DNA from: Nocardia higoensis NBRC 100133
GTDB lineage: Bacteria > Actinomycetota > Actinomycetes > Mycobacteriales > Mycobacteriaceae
Length of the DNA stretch: 64,000 nt
NCBI RefSeq assembly: GCF_000308595.1
Contig: NZ_BAGA01000058.1
Span: 1-64,000 of the forward strand
Direction of reading: 5' to 3'
Shown here: piece after piece, positions 53,320 to 61,502 of the stretch
How positions within the stretch are numbered: position 1 is the first letter of the stretch
How the letters are laid out: each line of letters begins with the position of its first letter
Position numbers and translations under genes: made by a program
The notes under the pieces: generated by a model
Database searches by the model: none
The model's input: only the letters and a program-made list of their open reading frames with translations
What the model was told of the DNA's origin: nothing

Positions 53320-54081
53320 TCACCAGGCGTGTGAGCGCGTCCGGAGGGCCTCGATTCGGTGCTGGAGCTGGCGCACGAGTTCGTCGACCGGCGCCGGACT
53401 GATCGAGAACGCGTCGGCGTCGTGGTTGACCAGCAGATAGCGACCGTCGTCGGGATAGTCCATCCAGATGAACGCGTGCCCGTCGTTGGTGGGCCGCGCG
53501 TCGATCGCGATCCCCGGATGCACGGAGATCTCGCCGGTGCCGGCCCGCGGTCTGTGGACGAACCGGGCCAGCTCCTCCTCCGGCGCGAGCCGGTTCGGAT
53601 GGCGCGCGTACACCGGCCGATCGAGATCGGACCGGCGCGCGGAGAAGGGCGCGTGCCTGCCGCCCGCACAGCGCGGCAGCCGGGCCGCGATCTCGGTGGC
53701 GACCGTGTGCGAGTAGCACATGGTCAGCACGACATCGCGCCCGTGTTCCCGCGTCGGTCCCGGATGCTGCACGGCGACGGTGGCGACCTGTCCGGAGATC
53801 CCCGCGTGGATCCGCACCACCTGATCGGCCCGCGGCCCGTGGAAACCGTGTACCTCCACCCGCACCTCCGGCTCGAGCAGCACCGTCAGCGCGCGATGCA
53901 GCCGCTCGTCGAAGATCCGCTGCAACCCTTCCGCGGTCCGCGCGCGCAGCCGTTCGTAGTCGTCGCGATGCTCCACCCGGGGGTGCCGGTAACTCAGCGG
54001 ATACGGCAGCCTGTCGCGCCCCATCACCTCCAGCGCGATGCGGAAGGCGAGACCGTCGAGCTGCCAACGTAGTTCACTCAT
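53320..54081 (-). CDS. EspG-like type VII secretion chaperone, 253 aa
   Basis: The fold of the ESX chaperone EspG, which binds PE-PPE-type pairs in the cytosol, is suggested by LRWQLDGLAFRIALEVMGRD, RLPYPLSYRHPRVEH, the VQHPG segment, LTMCYSHTVATEIAARLP and the closing WMDYPDDGRYLLVN. Its ATG overlaps the stop of the upstream gene as ATGA, so it is translated together with the PPE-like protein it probably chaperones. No ESX structural genes are near. Confidence 0.82.
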   Translation of the reverse strand: MSELRWQLDGLAFRIALEVMGRDRLPYPLSYRHPRVEHRDDYERLRARTAEGLQRIFDERLHRALTVLLEPEVRVEVHGFHGPRADQVVRIHAGISGQVATVAVQHPGPTREHGRDVVLTMCYSHTVATEIAARLPRCAGGRHAPFSARRSDLDRPVYARHPNRLAPEEELARFVHRPRAGTGEISVHPGIAIDARPTNDGHAFIWMDYPDDGRYLLVNHDADAFSISPAPVDELVRQLQHRIEALRTRSHAW

Positions 54082-55448
54082 CCGCCGATGACCCCGCCCG
54101 GCGGGAGCACGCGCGGCTGTTCGCCGAGCAGTTCGGTGGTGCGGTCCTGGACCAGATAATCGGGAATCTTGTGCTCGCTCTCGTCGTCCTTGCCCGAGCC
54201 GCGCCCGGCGCCCATGCCGCCCATACCCGGCATGCCGGCGCGCCCGGTGCCCGAGCCGGTGCGGGAGCCGCCGGTCCCCGCCCCGGTGGTCTGGGACGTG
54301 CTGCCGCCGCCGGGAAGGCTGGCCCCGGGGCTCGGCGTCGACACGGGGGAACTCGGCGAGCCCGAGCCGGGTGAGCCCGAACCGGGCGAACCGAGGCTCG
54401 GCCTGCTGCTCGGATCGTTGAGCCCGCTCGGCTGGCTCCCGGCGGGCACCGTGCTCGCCGGATTCGTCCCGGCGGGATCGGTGCCCGGATCGTCGGCCGA
54501 GGGGTCGTCCGTCGACCACGGGTTCTCGGTCGACGAGGAATCCTCGCTCTGGTCGTTTCCGGGCGAGGACGGATCATCGGTGCCGGACGGATCGTCGGTG
54601 CCCGACGGATCACCGGACCCGGGCTTGTCCGGATCGCCGGTCGAACCCGTACCGGGTGAGAAATTGTCACCGCCCCCCGGGTCCCAGCTCCCACCGGGCC
54701 CATCCGGGCCCGAATTCGGATTGCTCACCGGACTCTTCGGCTCCGGCAGGATCGGCGTCTGGCTGTCGACGTCGGTGGCGCCCGCCTGATAGACCTTCAT
54801 GACCTCCTGCGCCCGCGCCTCCGCCTCGTTCGCGCGATGCTTGCCGAGTTTCAGCACCCCGTTGCCGGGGATGTGGCTGAGGAATTCGTCGATCGTATCG
54901 ACCTCCTCGGGGGGCGGGACGGACAGTTTCGCCTGATCCAGATAGCCCTGGATCAGGTCGATGCCGTTGGCCACCTGCTGGAAACTCACTGCCAGCGTCT
55001 GGAATTCGTCGGCATACGACTGGCTCGCCGTCATCGCCGAATTCGCCGCTCTACCGCTCCAGTACTTGTCGATGTCGTCGGTGATGCCCTTCTTGAACGC
55101 GGCGATGGCATCCTCGGCCTGGATCTTCAACCGTCGCCAGCCGTCGGCTCCCGCGTTGATGTCGGCCTGTTCGACGCCTTTGGTGGCCCCCGAACCGTTC
55201 AAGGCGTCGTAGATCTCCTGATGCGACCAGGTGTCGAATGCCTCAGGAGTGGTGATCGCGGCCGGAGCGGGATTGTAGTAGAGGCCCGAGAGCTGGTCGT
55301 ATTCGTTCCGAATGTGCTGTCGATCGCCCTTCCACGTGTTCTCCGCGTTGTCCTGAAGCGACTGATCCCGCCTGTCGTTGGCGTTCGACGTCCGGTGACC
55401 GTTGATCCCCGCCAGTCCGACCAGTGCGGCAGCCCACTGCAATACCAT
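54078..55448 (-). CDS. PPE/WXG100-like type VII secretion substrate with low-complexity tail, 456 aa
   Basis: The N-terminal about 200 residues are long helices with a WSG turn (KYWSGRAANSA) and a following YADEF (YxxxE-type secretion signal), like PPE or LXG-type ESX substrates. Residues about 230-430 are Gly/Ser/Pro/Asp-rich repeats such as DPSGTDDPSGTDDPS, probably exposed or wall-spanning. The C terminus is a short charged segment (DESEHKIPDYLVQDRTTELL). It is coupled at both ends: TGATG with the gene upstream and ATGA with the EspG-like gene downstream. Confidence 0.78.
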   Translation of the reverse strand: MVLQWAAALVGLAGINGHRTSNANDRRDQSLQDNAENTWKGDRQHIRNEYDQLSGLYYNPAPAAITTPEAFDTWSHQEIYDALNGSGATKGVEQADINAGADGWRRLKIQAEDAIAAFKKGITDDIDKYWSGRAANSAMTASQSYADEFQTLAVSFQQVANGIDLIQGYLDQAKLSVPPPEEVDTIDEFLSHIPGNGVLKLGKHRANEAEARAQEVMKVYQAGATDVDSQTPILPEPKSPVSNPNSGPDGPGGSWDPGGGDNFSPGTGSTGDPDKPGSGDPSGTDDPSGTDDPSSPGNDQSEDSSSTENPWSTDDPSADDPGTDPAGTNPASTVPAGSQPSGLNDPSSRPSLGSPGSGSPGSGSPSSPVSTPSPGASLPGGGSTSQTTGAGTGGSRTGSGTGRAGMPGMGGMGAGRGSGKDDESEHKIPDYLVQDRTTELLGEQPRVLPPGGVIGG

Positions 55449-55699
55449 CAGCCGACCCCCTCGGTTCGTGTATCCATCCGACTTGCCGCCGCTCGATCGG
55501 TGGCTTCGAGTTGTCCGATCGCGGCGGCGTAGGCGTCACGCATCGGCGTGCCGATTTCGATGTGCTGTTCCAGTCGGGTCACGGCCGGATCGTTGCTGTC
55601 GTGCGGGCCGCCGCCGACTGCTCTGCGCGGTTCACCGGCGATCACATGCCCTTCGGCCTGCTTCCACCGGCTGAGTCGGGTTTCGATCCCGTCCGTCAT
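55448..55699 (-). CDS. Small helical partner protein of the ESX-like cassette, 83 aa
   Basis: A short, mostly helical, charged protein (RLSRWKQAEGHVIAGEPRRA, RLEQHIEIGTPMRDAYAAAI) with no signal peptide. The start is the ATG at 55699 (GGAAGG upstream). Its stop overlaps the start of the PPE-like gene (TGATG). It may pair with the PPE-like protein in the way PE or ESAT-6-like partners do, though it lacks a WXG motif. Confidence 0.65.
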   Translation of the reverse strand: MTDGIETRLSRWKQAEGHVIAGEPRRAVGGGPHDSNDPAVTRLEQHIEIGTPMRDAYAAAIGQLEATDRAAASRMDTRTEGVG

Positions 55700-55940
55700 G
55701 CCTTGCTGCCTTCCCCCGGTCCATTTCTGCCGCTCTCGACGCCACGACCACCTCGGCAGGTACGGGTCGAGGGCCGTCGCGTAACTATATGACGCACCCG
55801 CTTGCGATTCGGTTCCGCTGTTTCCGCGGGGTCTGTGCGGGTTCGGCGGGGCGCGGGCGGTGGCAGGGGTAGGCTCGACCCTTGCCCGCCGGCCCTCGGC
55901 CGGCGCCCATCCGTCCACAGTGTGCAGGAGTCTGTCCGCG

Positions 55941-56678
55941 TTGAATGTCGAACCACCGATCCAGGCCAAGCTGCTCCAGCTCGCGGCTGTCGATGCCGAG
56001 CTGACGCGGATCGCGCACCGGCGCACGGTGCTGCCCGAGCAGCAGGAGGTGGAGCGGCTGGAGGCGCTGCGCAACGAGCACAAGGACGCCGCGGTGAAGG
56101 TGGAGATCGTCATCGACGATCTGGACCGCGACATCAAGAAGCTCGAAGGCGAGATCGACGCCGTCCGCAAGCGCGAGGAGCGCGACCGGGGAATGCTGTC
56201 CTCGGGGTCGGTGGCGGCCAAGCAGCTGTCGGAGATCCAGCACGAACTCGGCAGCCTGGAGCGCCGCCGCGGCGTGCTCGAGGACGAGTTGCTCGAGGTG
56301 ATGGAGCGGCGCGAGGCGTCCTCCTCGGATCACGCCCACGCCGGTGCGCAGCTGAGCAAGACCGAGGACGAGCTGGCCGAGGCGCAGCGGATGCGCGAGG
56401 AGGCGCTGGCCGATCTGGACGTCGCGCAGAACCGCTGCGAGAACGATCGCGCGGCGTTGCTCGGCGCCTTCCCGGCCGAGCTGCTGGCGATCTACGACCG
56501 CCAGCGCGCCCAGCAGGGCGTGGGCGCGGCGCTGTTGCAGGCGCGCCGGTGCGGCGCCTGCCGGATCGAGCTGGATCGCGGCGAGATCGCCCGGATCGCG
56601 AAGGCCGCGCCCGAGGCCGTGGTGCGCTGCCCCGAATGCGGTGCTGTCCTGGTGCGCACCAAGGAATCCGGTTTGTGA
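55941..56678 (+). CDS. CT398-like coiled-coil zinc-ribbon protein, 245 aa
   Basis: A long antiparallel coiled coil (about 10-190, with heptads rich in Leu, Glu, Arg) is followed by a C4 zinc ribbon CGAC and CPEC. The family (CT398/DUF164; Rv2229c) is suspected to act in secretion or nucleic acid-related assembly but is not defined. TTG at 55941 is chosen by alignment with the usual start; the ribosome site (GCAGGAG) is 10 bases upstream. Four bases separate it from the RNase H gene, so they form one operon. Confidence 0.85.
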   Translation: MNVEPPIQAKLLQLAAVDAELTRIAHRRTVLPEQQEVERLEALRNEHKDAAVKVEIVIDDLDRDIKKLEGEIDAVRKREERDRGMLSSGSVAAKQLSEIQHELGSLERRRGVLEDELLEVMERREASSSDHAHAGAQLSKTEDELAEAQRMREEALADLDVAQNRCENDRAALLGAFPAELLAIYDRQRAQQGVGAALLQARRCGACRIELDRGEIARIAKAAPEAVVRCPECGAVLVRTKESGL

Positions 56679-56682
56679 GGCC

Positions 56683-57966
56683 ATGTCTCACAAGAAGGTG
56701 ATCGTCGAAGCCGACGGCGGGTCGAGGGGCAACCCCGGCCCGGCCGGCTACGGCGCGGTCGTGTTCGACGCCGACCGGACGGTGCTGGCGGAACGGCGCG
56801 AGGGCATCGGTATCGCGACCAACAATGTCGCCGAATACCGGGGGCTGATCGCCGGTCTGGAGGCGGCCGCCGAACTCGGCGCCCGCACCGTGGACGTGCG
56901 GATGGACTCCAAGCTGGTGGTCGAGCAGATGTCGGGCCGCTGGAAGGTCAAGCACGCGGCGATGATTCCGCTGGCCGACCGCGCCCGCAGGCTGGTCGCC
57001 GGCTTCGACCGGGTCACGTTCACCTGGATCCCGCGTGAGCGCAATAAGCACGCCGACCAGCTGGCGAACGAGGCCATGGACGACGCGACCCTCGTGAGCG
57101 AGGTCCGGGCGGCCCGCGCCGACGGACATGCCGCGACCGCTCTCGGCGCGAGCCGCGGTGCGCAGTCCGCTCGCGAACGCTCGGGCGGCGGTGCCGAGCA
57201 GAGCGCCCCGCGTCCGGGGGCGGGCGAGGGGTCAGGCAGCGGGATCGCCGACAGCAGCGCGCCTACCGCGGGCAGTGGGAAGGCGGGTGGCACCGAAGCG
57301 ACGCGACGTCAGGAGGCCGCGCACTCCGCACCCGGCTGGACCGGCGCCCTCGGCCGCCCCACCCGGCTGCTCCTGCTGCGCCACGGCCAGACCGAGCTGT
57401 CGGTCCAGCGCCGCTACTCCGGCCGCGGCAACCCGCCGCTGACCGAGCTGGGCCGCGAACAGGCCACGCGGGCGGCGAAGATGCTGGCAGCCAAAGGCGG
57501 TGTCGAAGCGGTGATCACCTCGCCGCTGACCCGCGCCGTCCAGACCGCCGAGGCCGCCGCGACGGCGCTCGGCGTGCCGATGCAGACCGACCACGGCCTG
57601 ATCGAGACCGATTTCGGCGAATGGGAAGGCTTGACCTTCGCCGAGGCGGCCGAGCGTGATCCCGAGCTGCATTCGTCCTGGATGGGCGATCCCTCGCTGC
57701 CGCCGCCGGGCGGGGAGAGCTTCGACGCGGTGCGGACCAGAGTGGACGCGGCGCGGCGCGATCTGTGCGCGCTGTACCCGGGACGCAATCTGGTGATCGT
57801 CAGCCACGTGACGCCGATCAAGACGCTGCTGCAGCTCGCGCTGGGCGTGGGCCCCTCGCTGCTGTACCGGTTGCACCTGGATCTGGCCTCGCTGTCGATC
57901 GCGGAGTTCTACCCCGACGGCGGCGCCTCGGTGCGGCTGGTCAACGACACGTCGTATCTGAGCTGA
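56683..57966 (+). CDS. RNase HI - phosphoglycerate-mutase-type phosphatase fusion, 427 aa
   Basis: The N-terminal RNase HI has Asp (EADGGSRGNPGPAGYGAVVF), Glu (NVAEYRGLIAGLEAA), Asp (MDSKLVVEQMSGRW) and the last Asp (KHADQLANEA), so it should cut RNA in RNA-DNA hybrids. After a variable Gly/Ser/Ala linker (about 145-220) comes a histidine phosphatase domain (LLRHGQTELSVQRRYSGRGN, IVSHVTPIKTLL). In M. tuberculosis Rv2228c this acts as an alpha-ribazole phosphatase for B12 and also as RNase H. The context with cobD and cobC supports that. Confidence 0.93.
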   Translation: MSHKKVIVEADGGSRGNPGPAGYGAVVFDADRTVLAERREGIGIATNNVAEYRGLIAGLEAAAELGARTVDVRMDSKLVVEQMSGRWKVKHAAMIPLADRARRLVAGFDRVTFTWIPRERNKHADQLANEAMDDATLVSEVRAARADGHAATALGASRGAQSARERSGGGAEQSAPRPGAGEGSGSGIADSSAPTAGSGKAGGTEATRRQEAAHSAPGWTGALGRPTRLLLLRHGQTELSVQRRYSGRGNPPLTELGREQATRAAKMLAAKGGVEAVITSPLTRAVQTAEAAATALGVPMQTDHGLIETDFGEWEGLTFAEAAERDPELHSSWMGDPSLPPPGGESFDAVRTRVDAARRDLCALYPGRNLVIVSHVTPIKTLLQLALGVGPSLLYRLHLDLASLSIAEFYPDGGASVRLVNDTSYLS

Positions 57967-58145
57967 CAGGTCGTATCCGAGCTGAGCCACCGCTCGGTCT
58001 CGGTCGGAAGTTTCATGCGATTCGGCTACCGGTCGCGGCCGTCTCGTGACAAGGTGGACGCCATCGTGGTGGGGCGGTTCGTACCGGGTGTGGGTCCGGC
58101 GCGAATCCGCCCTTCGTCGTTCGGGATTCGAGAGGAAGTACTGCT

Positions 58146-58850
58146 TTGAGGTTCAGGTGGATGGCGGCAGCGGCGGCCGTCGTCGCAGGTGTGGGCTCAG
58201 CCGTCGCGGGGACGGCGCAGGCGGCGCCGGAGGCCGCGGTGCTCGGGGGTGGTTCGGGACTGGTGTTCGACAACAATTCGGCGTGCTCGCTGACCGCCAT
58301 CGGTCACGACAACGCGGGCAGGCTGGTCGGGCTGACCGCGGGGCATTGCGCCCCGACCGGCTCCCGGCTGGCCGCGGAGGCGTCGCTGCAGCTGGGCGTG
58401 ATCGGCACGGTTGCCTACTCCGACAACGGCAAGGGGCTGGATTTCGCTGTGCTGCAGCTGGATCCGGAGAAGGTGAACCCGGTCCGCACGGTCGGCCGGA
58501 CGACCATCAACGGTGTCGGGGCGACCCCGAGCCCCGGCACCACGGTCTGCTTCAACGGCCGCACCAGCGGCGGCGGCTGCGGAGTGGTGTGGGGGAATCT
58601 GGACGAGACCCTCACGTTGAATCAGGCCTGCTCCAAGCCCGGTGATTCCGGCGGCCCGGTGACCGTCGGCGACCGCCTGGTCGGCATGAACCAGGGCAGA
58701 CTGACCGGCATGGCGGGCATCCCGTTCGATCTGCCGTGCGCGGATGCCGCCAACCCGATCCACTCGCCCGCCTACTTCGCCCCGATCGATGTCATCCTGA
58801 CCGCCGTCGACGCCATCGGCGGCGTGGGCGCGGGCTTCCATACGATCTGA
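58146..58850 (+). CDS. Secreted S1-family (chymotrypsin-like) serine protease, 234 aa
   Basis: An Ala-rich signal peptide ends near GTAQA before APEAAVL. The catalytic triad is visible: His in LTAGHCAPTG, Asp in LDFAVLQL, Ser in KPGDSGGPV. Two Cys pairs fit disulfides. It resembles the small streptogrisin-type or Nocardia/mycobacterial secreted proteases; no propeptide is obvious. TTG start at 58146 after AGAGGAAG. A hairpin ends the transcript. Confidence 0.88.
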   Translation: MRFRWMAAAAAVVAGVGSAVAGTAQAAPEAAVLGGGSGLVFDNNSACSLTAIGHDNAGRLVGLTAGHCAPTGSRLAAEASLQLGVIGTVAYSDNGKGLDFAVLQLDPEKVNPVRTVGRTTINGVGATPSPGTTVCFNGRTSGGGCGVVWGNLDETLTLNQACSKPGDSGGPVTVGDRLVGMNQGRLTGMAGIPFDLPCADAANPIHSPAYFAPIDVILTAVDAIGGVGAGFHTI

Positions 58851-58869
58851 ACGCCGTTCTCCGGAGAAT

Positions 58870-58910
58870 TCACCGCCGCACCCGCCCGAAGGGGAGCGGC
58901 GGTGATTTTC
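58870..58910. terminator. Bidirectional terminator between protease and hydrolase genes
   Basis: Perfect 10-base arms TCACCGCCGC and GCGGCGGTGA enclose 16 bases and are followed by TTTTC on the plus strand. It begins 20 bases after the protease stop and lies 18 bases before the stop of the opposing hydrolase gene. Confidence 0.75.
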
Positions 58911-58927
58911 GTTCGCGGACAGGCCGA

Positions 58928-59815
58928 TCAGGGGCGAAGGACCGAGACCAGGAATTCGGTCTGGTCGTAGACGACCTGCTCGAAGACCTCGTCGAAGTAC
59001 ATGTCGAAATGCCCGACCGGATAGCGCTTGACGACCGGATGCTTGGTGCGCTCGGCGGCTTTGAGTGTGGGCCCGACCGGGGTGACCGTGTCGTTGTCGG
59101 CGATCGCGTAGAACACCGGGGTCTTGATCGCCTTGGCGTGCTTGCCCGGTGCGTCGAACAACAGCGAGAATGCCGCCCGCGCGGGCATTTTCGGCTGGTA
59201 GGTCTCGCTCTCCTCGGTCAGCCTGCCGAAGCCCTCCGGGACGTCGGGCGCGCTCATCAGCGCGGCGGACCTCTTGCGCCCGGCCACCCGCACGCGCACC
59301 GGCTTGCGGCGCAGCGGGCCGAACAACAGGTCGGCCACCGCGATGATGGTGACCTTGGCCAGGCTGATCGGGCCTTTCGCCCTGGCCGAGGCCCAGCCGC
59401 TGGTGAACGGCACCTGGGCCACGACGGCGGCGATGTAGTCGTCCTCCGGGGCGACGCTGAGTACGTGACCGCCGCCGAGGGAGGTGCCCCACAGCGCGAT
59501 GCGGGTCTTGTCGATGCCGCGCAGGGTGCGGGCGTAGGCGATGGCGGCGCGCCAGTCGTCGCGCTGGCGGGAGATGTTCAGCAACTGTCTCGGCTCACCC
59601 TCGCTGGTGCCGAAATGCCGGTAGTCGAACACCAATACGGCCATGCCCGCCGCGGCGAATCGGCGGGCATATCTGTCCAGACCCATGTCCCGCGTGCCCC
59701 CCAGGCCGTGCCCCATCACCACGAGCGGGCGGGGCTTGGGGACGCCTGCGGGAGGATACAGCCAGGCGGCGCACTGGCGTCCACCTGAGGGAAAACTGAC
59801 CTCGAGACGTTCCAT
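58928..59815 (-). CDS. Alpha/beta hydrolase (dienelactone hydrolase/esterase-like), 295 aa
   Basis: The nucleophile elbow GTSLGGGH (Ser), an oxyanion HGLGG near the start and a late His in VGHFDMYFDEVFE form the usual triad. No signal peptide. The family includes peptidase/esterase-type hydrolases that act on small esters. ATG at 59815. The RNase P RNA gene follows on the other strand with about 77 bases between. Confidence 0.85.
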   Translation of the reverse strand: MERLEVSFPSGGRQCAAWLYPPAGVPKPRPLVVMGHGLGGTRDMGLDRYARRFAAAGMAVLVFDYRHFGTSEGEPRQLLNISRQRDDWRAAIAYARTLRGIDKTRIALWGTSLGGGHVLSVAPEDDYIAAVVAQVPFTSGWASARAKGPISLAKVTIIAVADLLFGPLRRKPVRVRVAGRKRSAALMSAPDVPEGFGRLTEESETYQPKMPARAAFSLLFDAPGKHAKAIKTPVFYAIADNDTVTPVGPTLKAAERTKHPVVKRYPVGHFDMYFDEVFEQVVYDQTEFLVSVLRP

Positions 59816-59892
59816 GAGGCATAACCGTACTGGCGTGTCCGGCCGAACAGGGGACCTGCCCGGCCCTCCCCGCCCGAGCAGGTACTCTGTTC

Positions 59893-60319
<427 letters not shown>

Positions 60320-60340
60320 GCCGGGCACACCCGCCGCGGT

Positions 60341-60709
60341 TCAGCACATGTAGCGGGCGGTCGCGTAGATCGCCAGCGCTTCGTCGGTGGTCGCCGCGGA
60401 ATCGGTGCGCTTCACGATATCGGCGACGACGGCGTCCTGCGATTCACCCGCCGCGATGCCCCCGCAGATGGCGCCGAACAAATCGGCGATCTCGCTGTCC
60501 GCTCGCCCCTCTGTCAGGGCGGGGAATGCGTTTCGATAACTGACCACGAACATGCCCGCCTTGACATTGTCGACGGCGCCGGTCGGGGCGGTGGAAGTGG
60601 TTGTGGCTGCGTTTTGTCCGGAATCGCCGGAATCATCGCCTCCGCAACCGGTGAGCAACAACGCGAGAACGGTGGAGCCTGCCGCGAGGGCGGCGGAGAA
60701 TCTGGTCAC
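60341..60709 (-). CDS. DUF732-like lipoprotein, 122 aa
   Basis: The signal has lipobox LLTGC (Cys22), then a Gly/Asp/Ser/Thr-rich linker, then a small helical domain of the DUF732 type (FGAICGGIAAGESQDAV and a C-terminal ATARYMC) with two Cys that probably form a disulfide. It should be anchored at the outer membrane leaflet of the cytoplasmic membrane. ATG at 60709. Function unknown. Confidence 0.75.
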   Translation of the reverse strand: MTRFSAALAAGSTVLALLLTGCGGDDSGDSGQNAATTTSTAPTGAVDNVKAGMFVVSYRNAFPALTEGRADSEIADLFGAICGGIAAGESQDAVVADIVKRTDSAATTDEALAIYATARYMC

Positions 60710-61144
60710 GAAGCGCGATCGTAGCGCCGTGCAAACGAAGCCGCCTCCCGTGCGGAGTGAACGGAAGGCGACATTCCGATGACCTCGAACGAGGAGGTCA
60801 GGAGGGTTCGACCAGGAGAACCTGCGCCCAGTAGGCGGCCTGCTCCGGGCCGACCAGAGGCATCAGGTAATCGAAGATGATCGATGACATCAGTGCGGTA
60901 CTCCAATTGTTCGACGTAGTGGGAGCTGACGGAAACGGGGCGAAATTTTACGGCCCGCACCGGAATCGAACATTAGCAGTGCGGAAAGGTCGCTGCCGAG
61001 GCCCTTGTGAAACCGCTGAGGAATTTGTGCCTGGCTGGCACGAATGGTGATCGACATCATAGAGTGGTCGCCGTTGGCAAGTGCCCCGGCGCAGGGCAGT
61101 TCCGGGGCACTCGGACATCGATGCGGAAGCAGGTCTCAACACAT
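60710..61144. other. Intergenic stretch with one possible micro-ORF
   Basis: About 435 bases between the lipoprotein gene and a small secreted-protein gene. I see no tRNA or terminator with confidence. It holds one candidate 30-codon ORF on the minus strand (60798-60890, listed separately). The part near 60950 is AT-richer than its surroundings and may hold promoters. Confidence 0.45.
60798..60890 (-). CDS. Candidate micro-protein, 30 aa
   Basis: ATG at 60890, stop at 60798-60800. The product starts MSSIIFDYLMPLVGPEQ and is hydrophobic and amphipathic with aromatic residues (Phe, Tyr, Tyr, Trp). GGAG lies 10 bases upstream. No close family comes to mind. It may be chance; the only support is the ribosome site and the coherent hydrophobic composition. 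Confidence 0.35.
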   Translation of the reverse strand: MSSIIFDYLMPLVGPEQAAYWAQVLLVEPS

Positions 61145-61477
61145 ATGCGGGTAGTTCGTTCCCTGGTCGCCGGTGCACTCGTCGCCGGAGCCGCTTCAGT
61201 TCTCGCCGTGCTCGGTGCGGGCTCCGCGAGCGCGGTGGCCGTCACTCCGCTGCCGGGCGGCGTGCAGGTCGACCTCAGCCCCAGCGACACCAGGTGGGTC
61301 GCCGACACCGGTTTCGGCCGGGTCGTCGCCGGCCTTCCTCATCAGTCGGCGCCGTCGTTCGGCGAGGCGCTCGACGCCGCCGCCCAGTTGTCCGCGCAGT
61401 ATCCGAACGGCCGGGTGACCTTCACCGTCTTCGGTCCGCTCGACCAGCTCAACGGCACCATGCTGGCGCTGCAGTAA
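61145..61477 (+). CDS. Small secreted protein, 110 aa precursor
   Basis: The signal peptide (MRVVRSLVAGALVAGAASVL then GAGSASA) is followed by a mature domain of about 80 residues, VAVTPLPGGVQVDLSPSDTR to FTVFGPLDQLNGTMLALQ. The start of the mature part (VTPLPGG) resembles the first strand of the MspA porins upstream (FVPLPGG), but the rest is too short for a porin. I prefer the ATG at 61145; an in-frame ATG at 61121 is possible. Confidence 0.7.
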   Translation: MRVVRSLVAGALVAGAASVLAVLGAGSASAVAVTPLPGGVQVDLSPSDTRWVADTGFGRVVAGLPHQSAPSFGEALDAAAQLSAQYPNGRVTFTVFGPLDQLNGTMLALQ

Positions 61478-61502
61478 TTCCCACTCCAGTAACCTCCGGG
61501 TT

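Noticed and set aside
60706..60960. An 84-codon frame on the minus strand in the gap.
   Set aside because: It lacks a ribosome site, has an unconvincing composition and overlaps the upstream region of the lipoprotein gene.
61145..61477. Third MspA porin.
   Set aside because: The first mature residues resemble the porins, but about 80 residues is far too short and the GYxVGCQ and PFSIG elements are missing.
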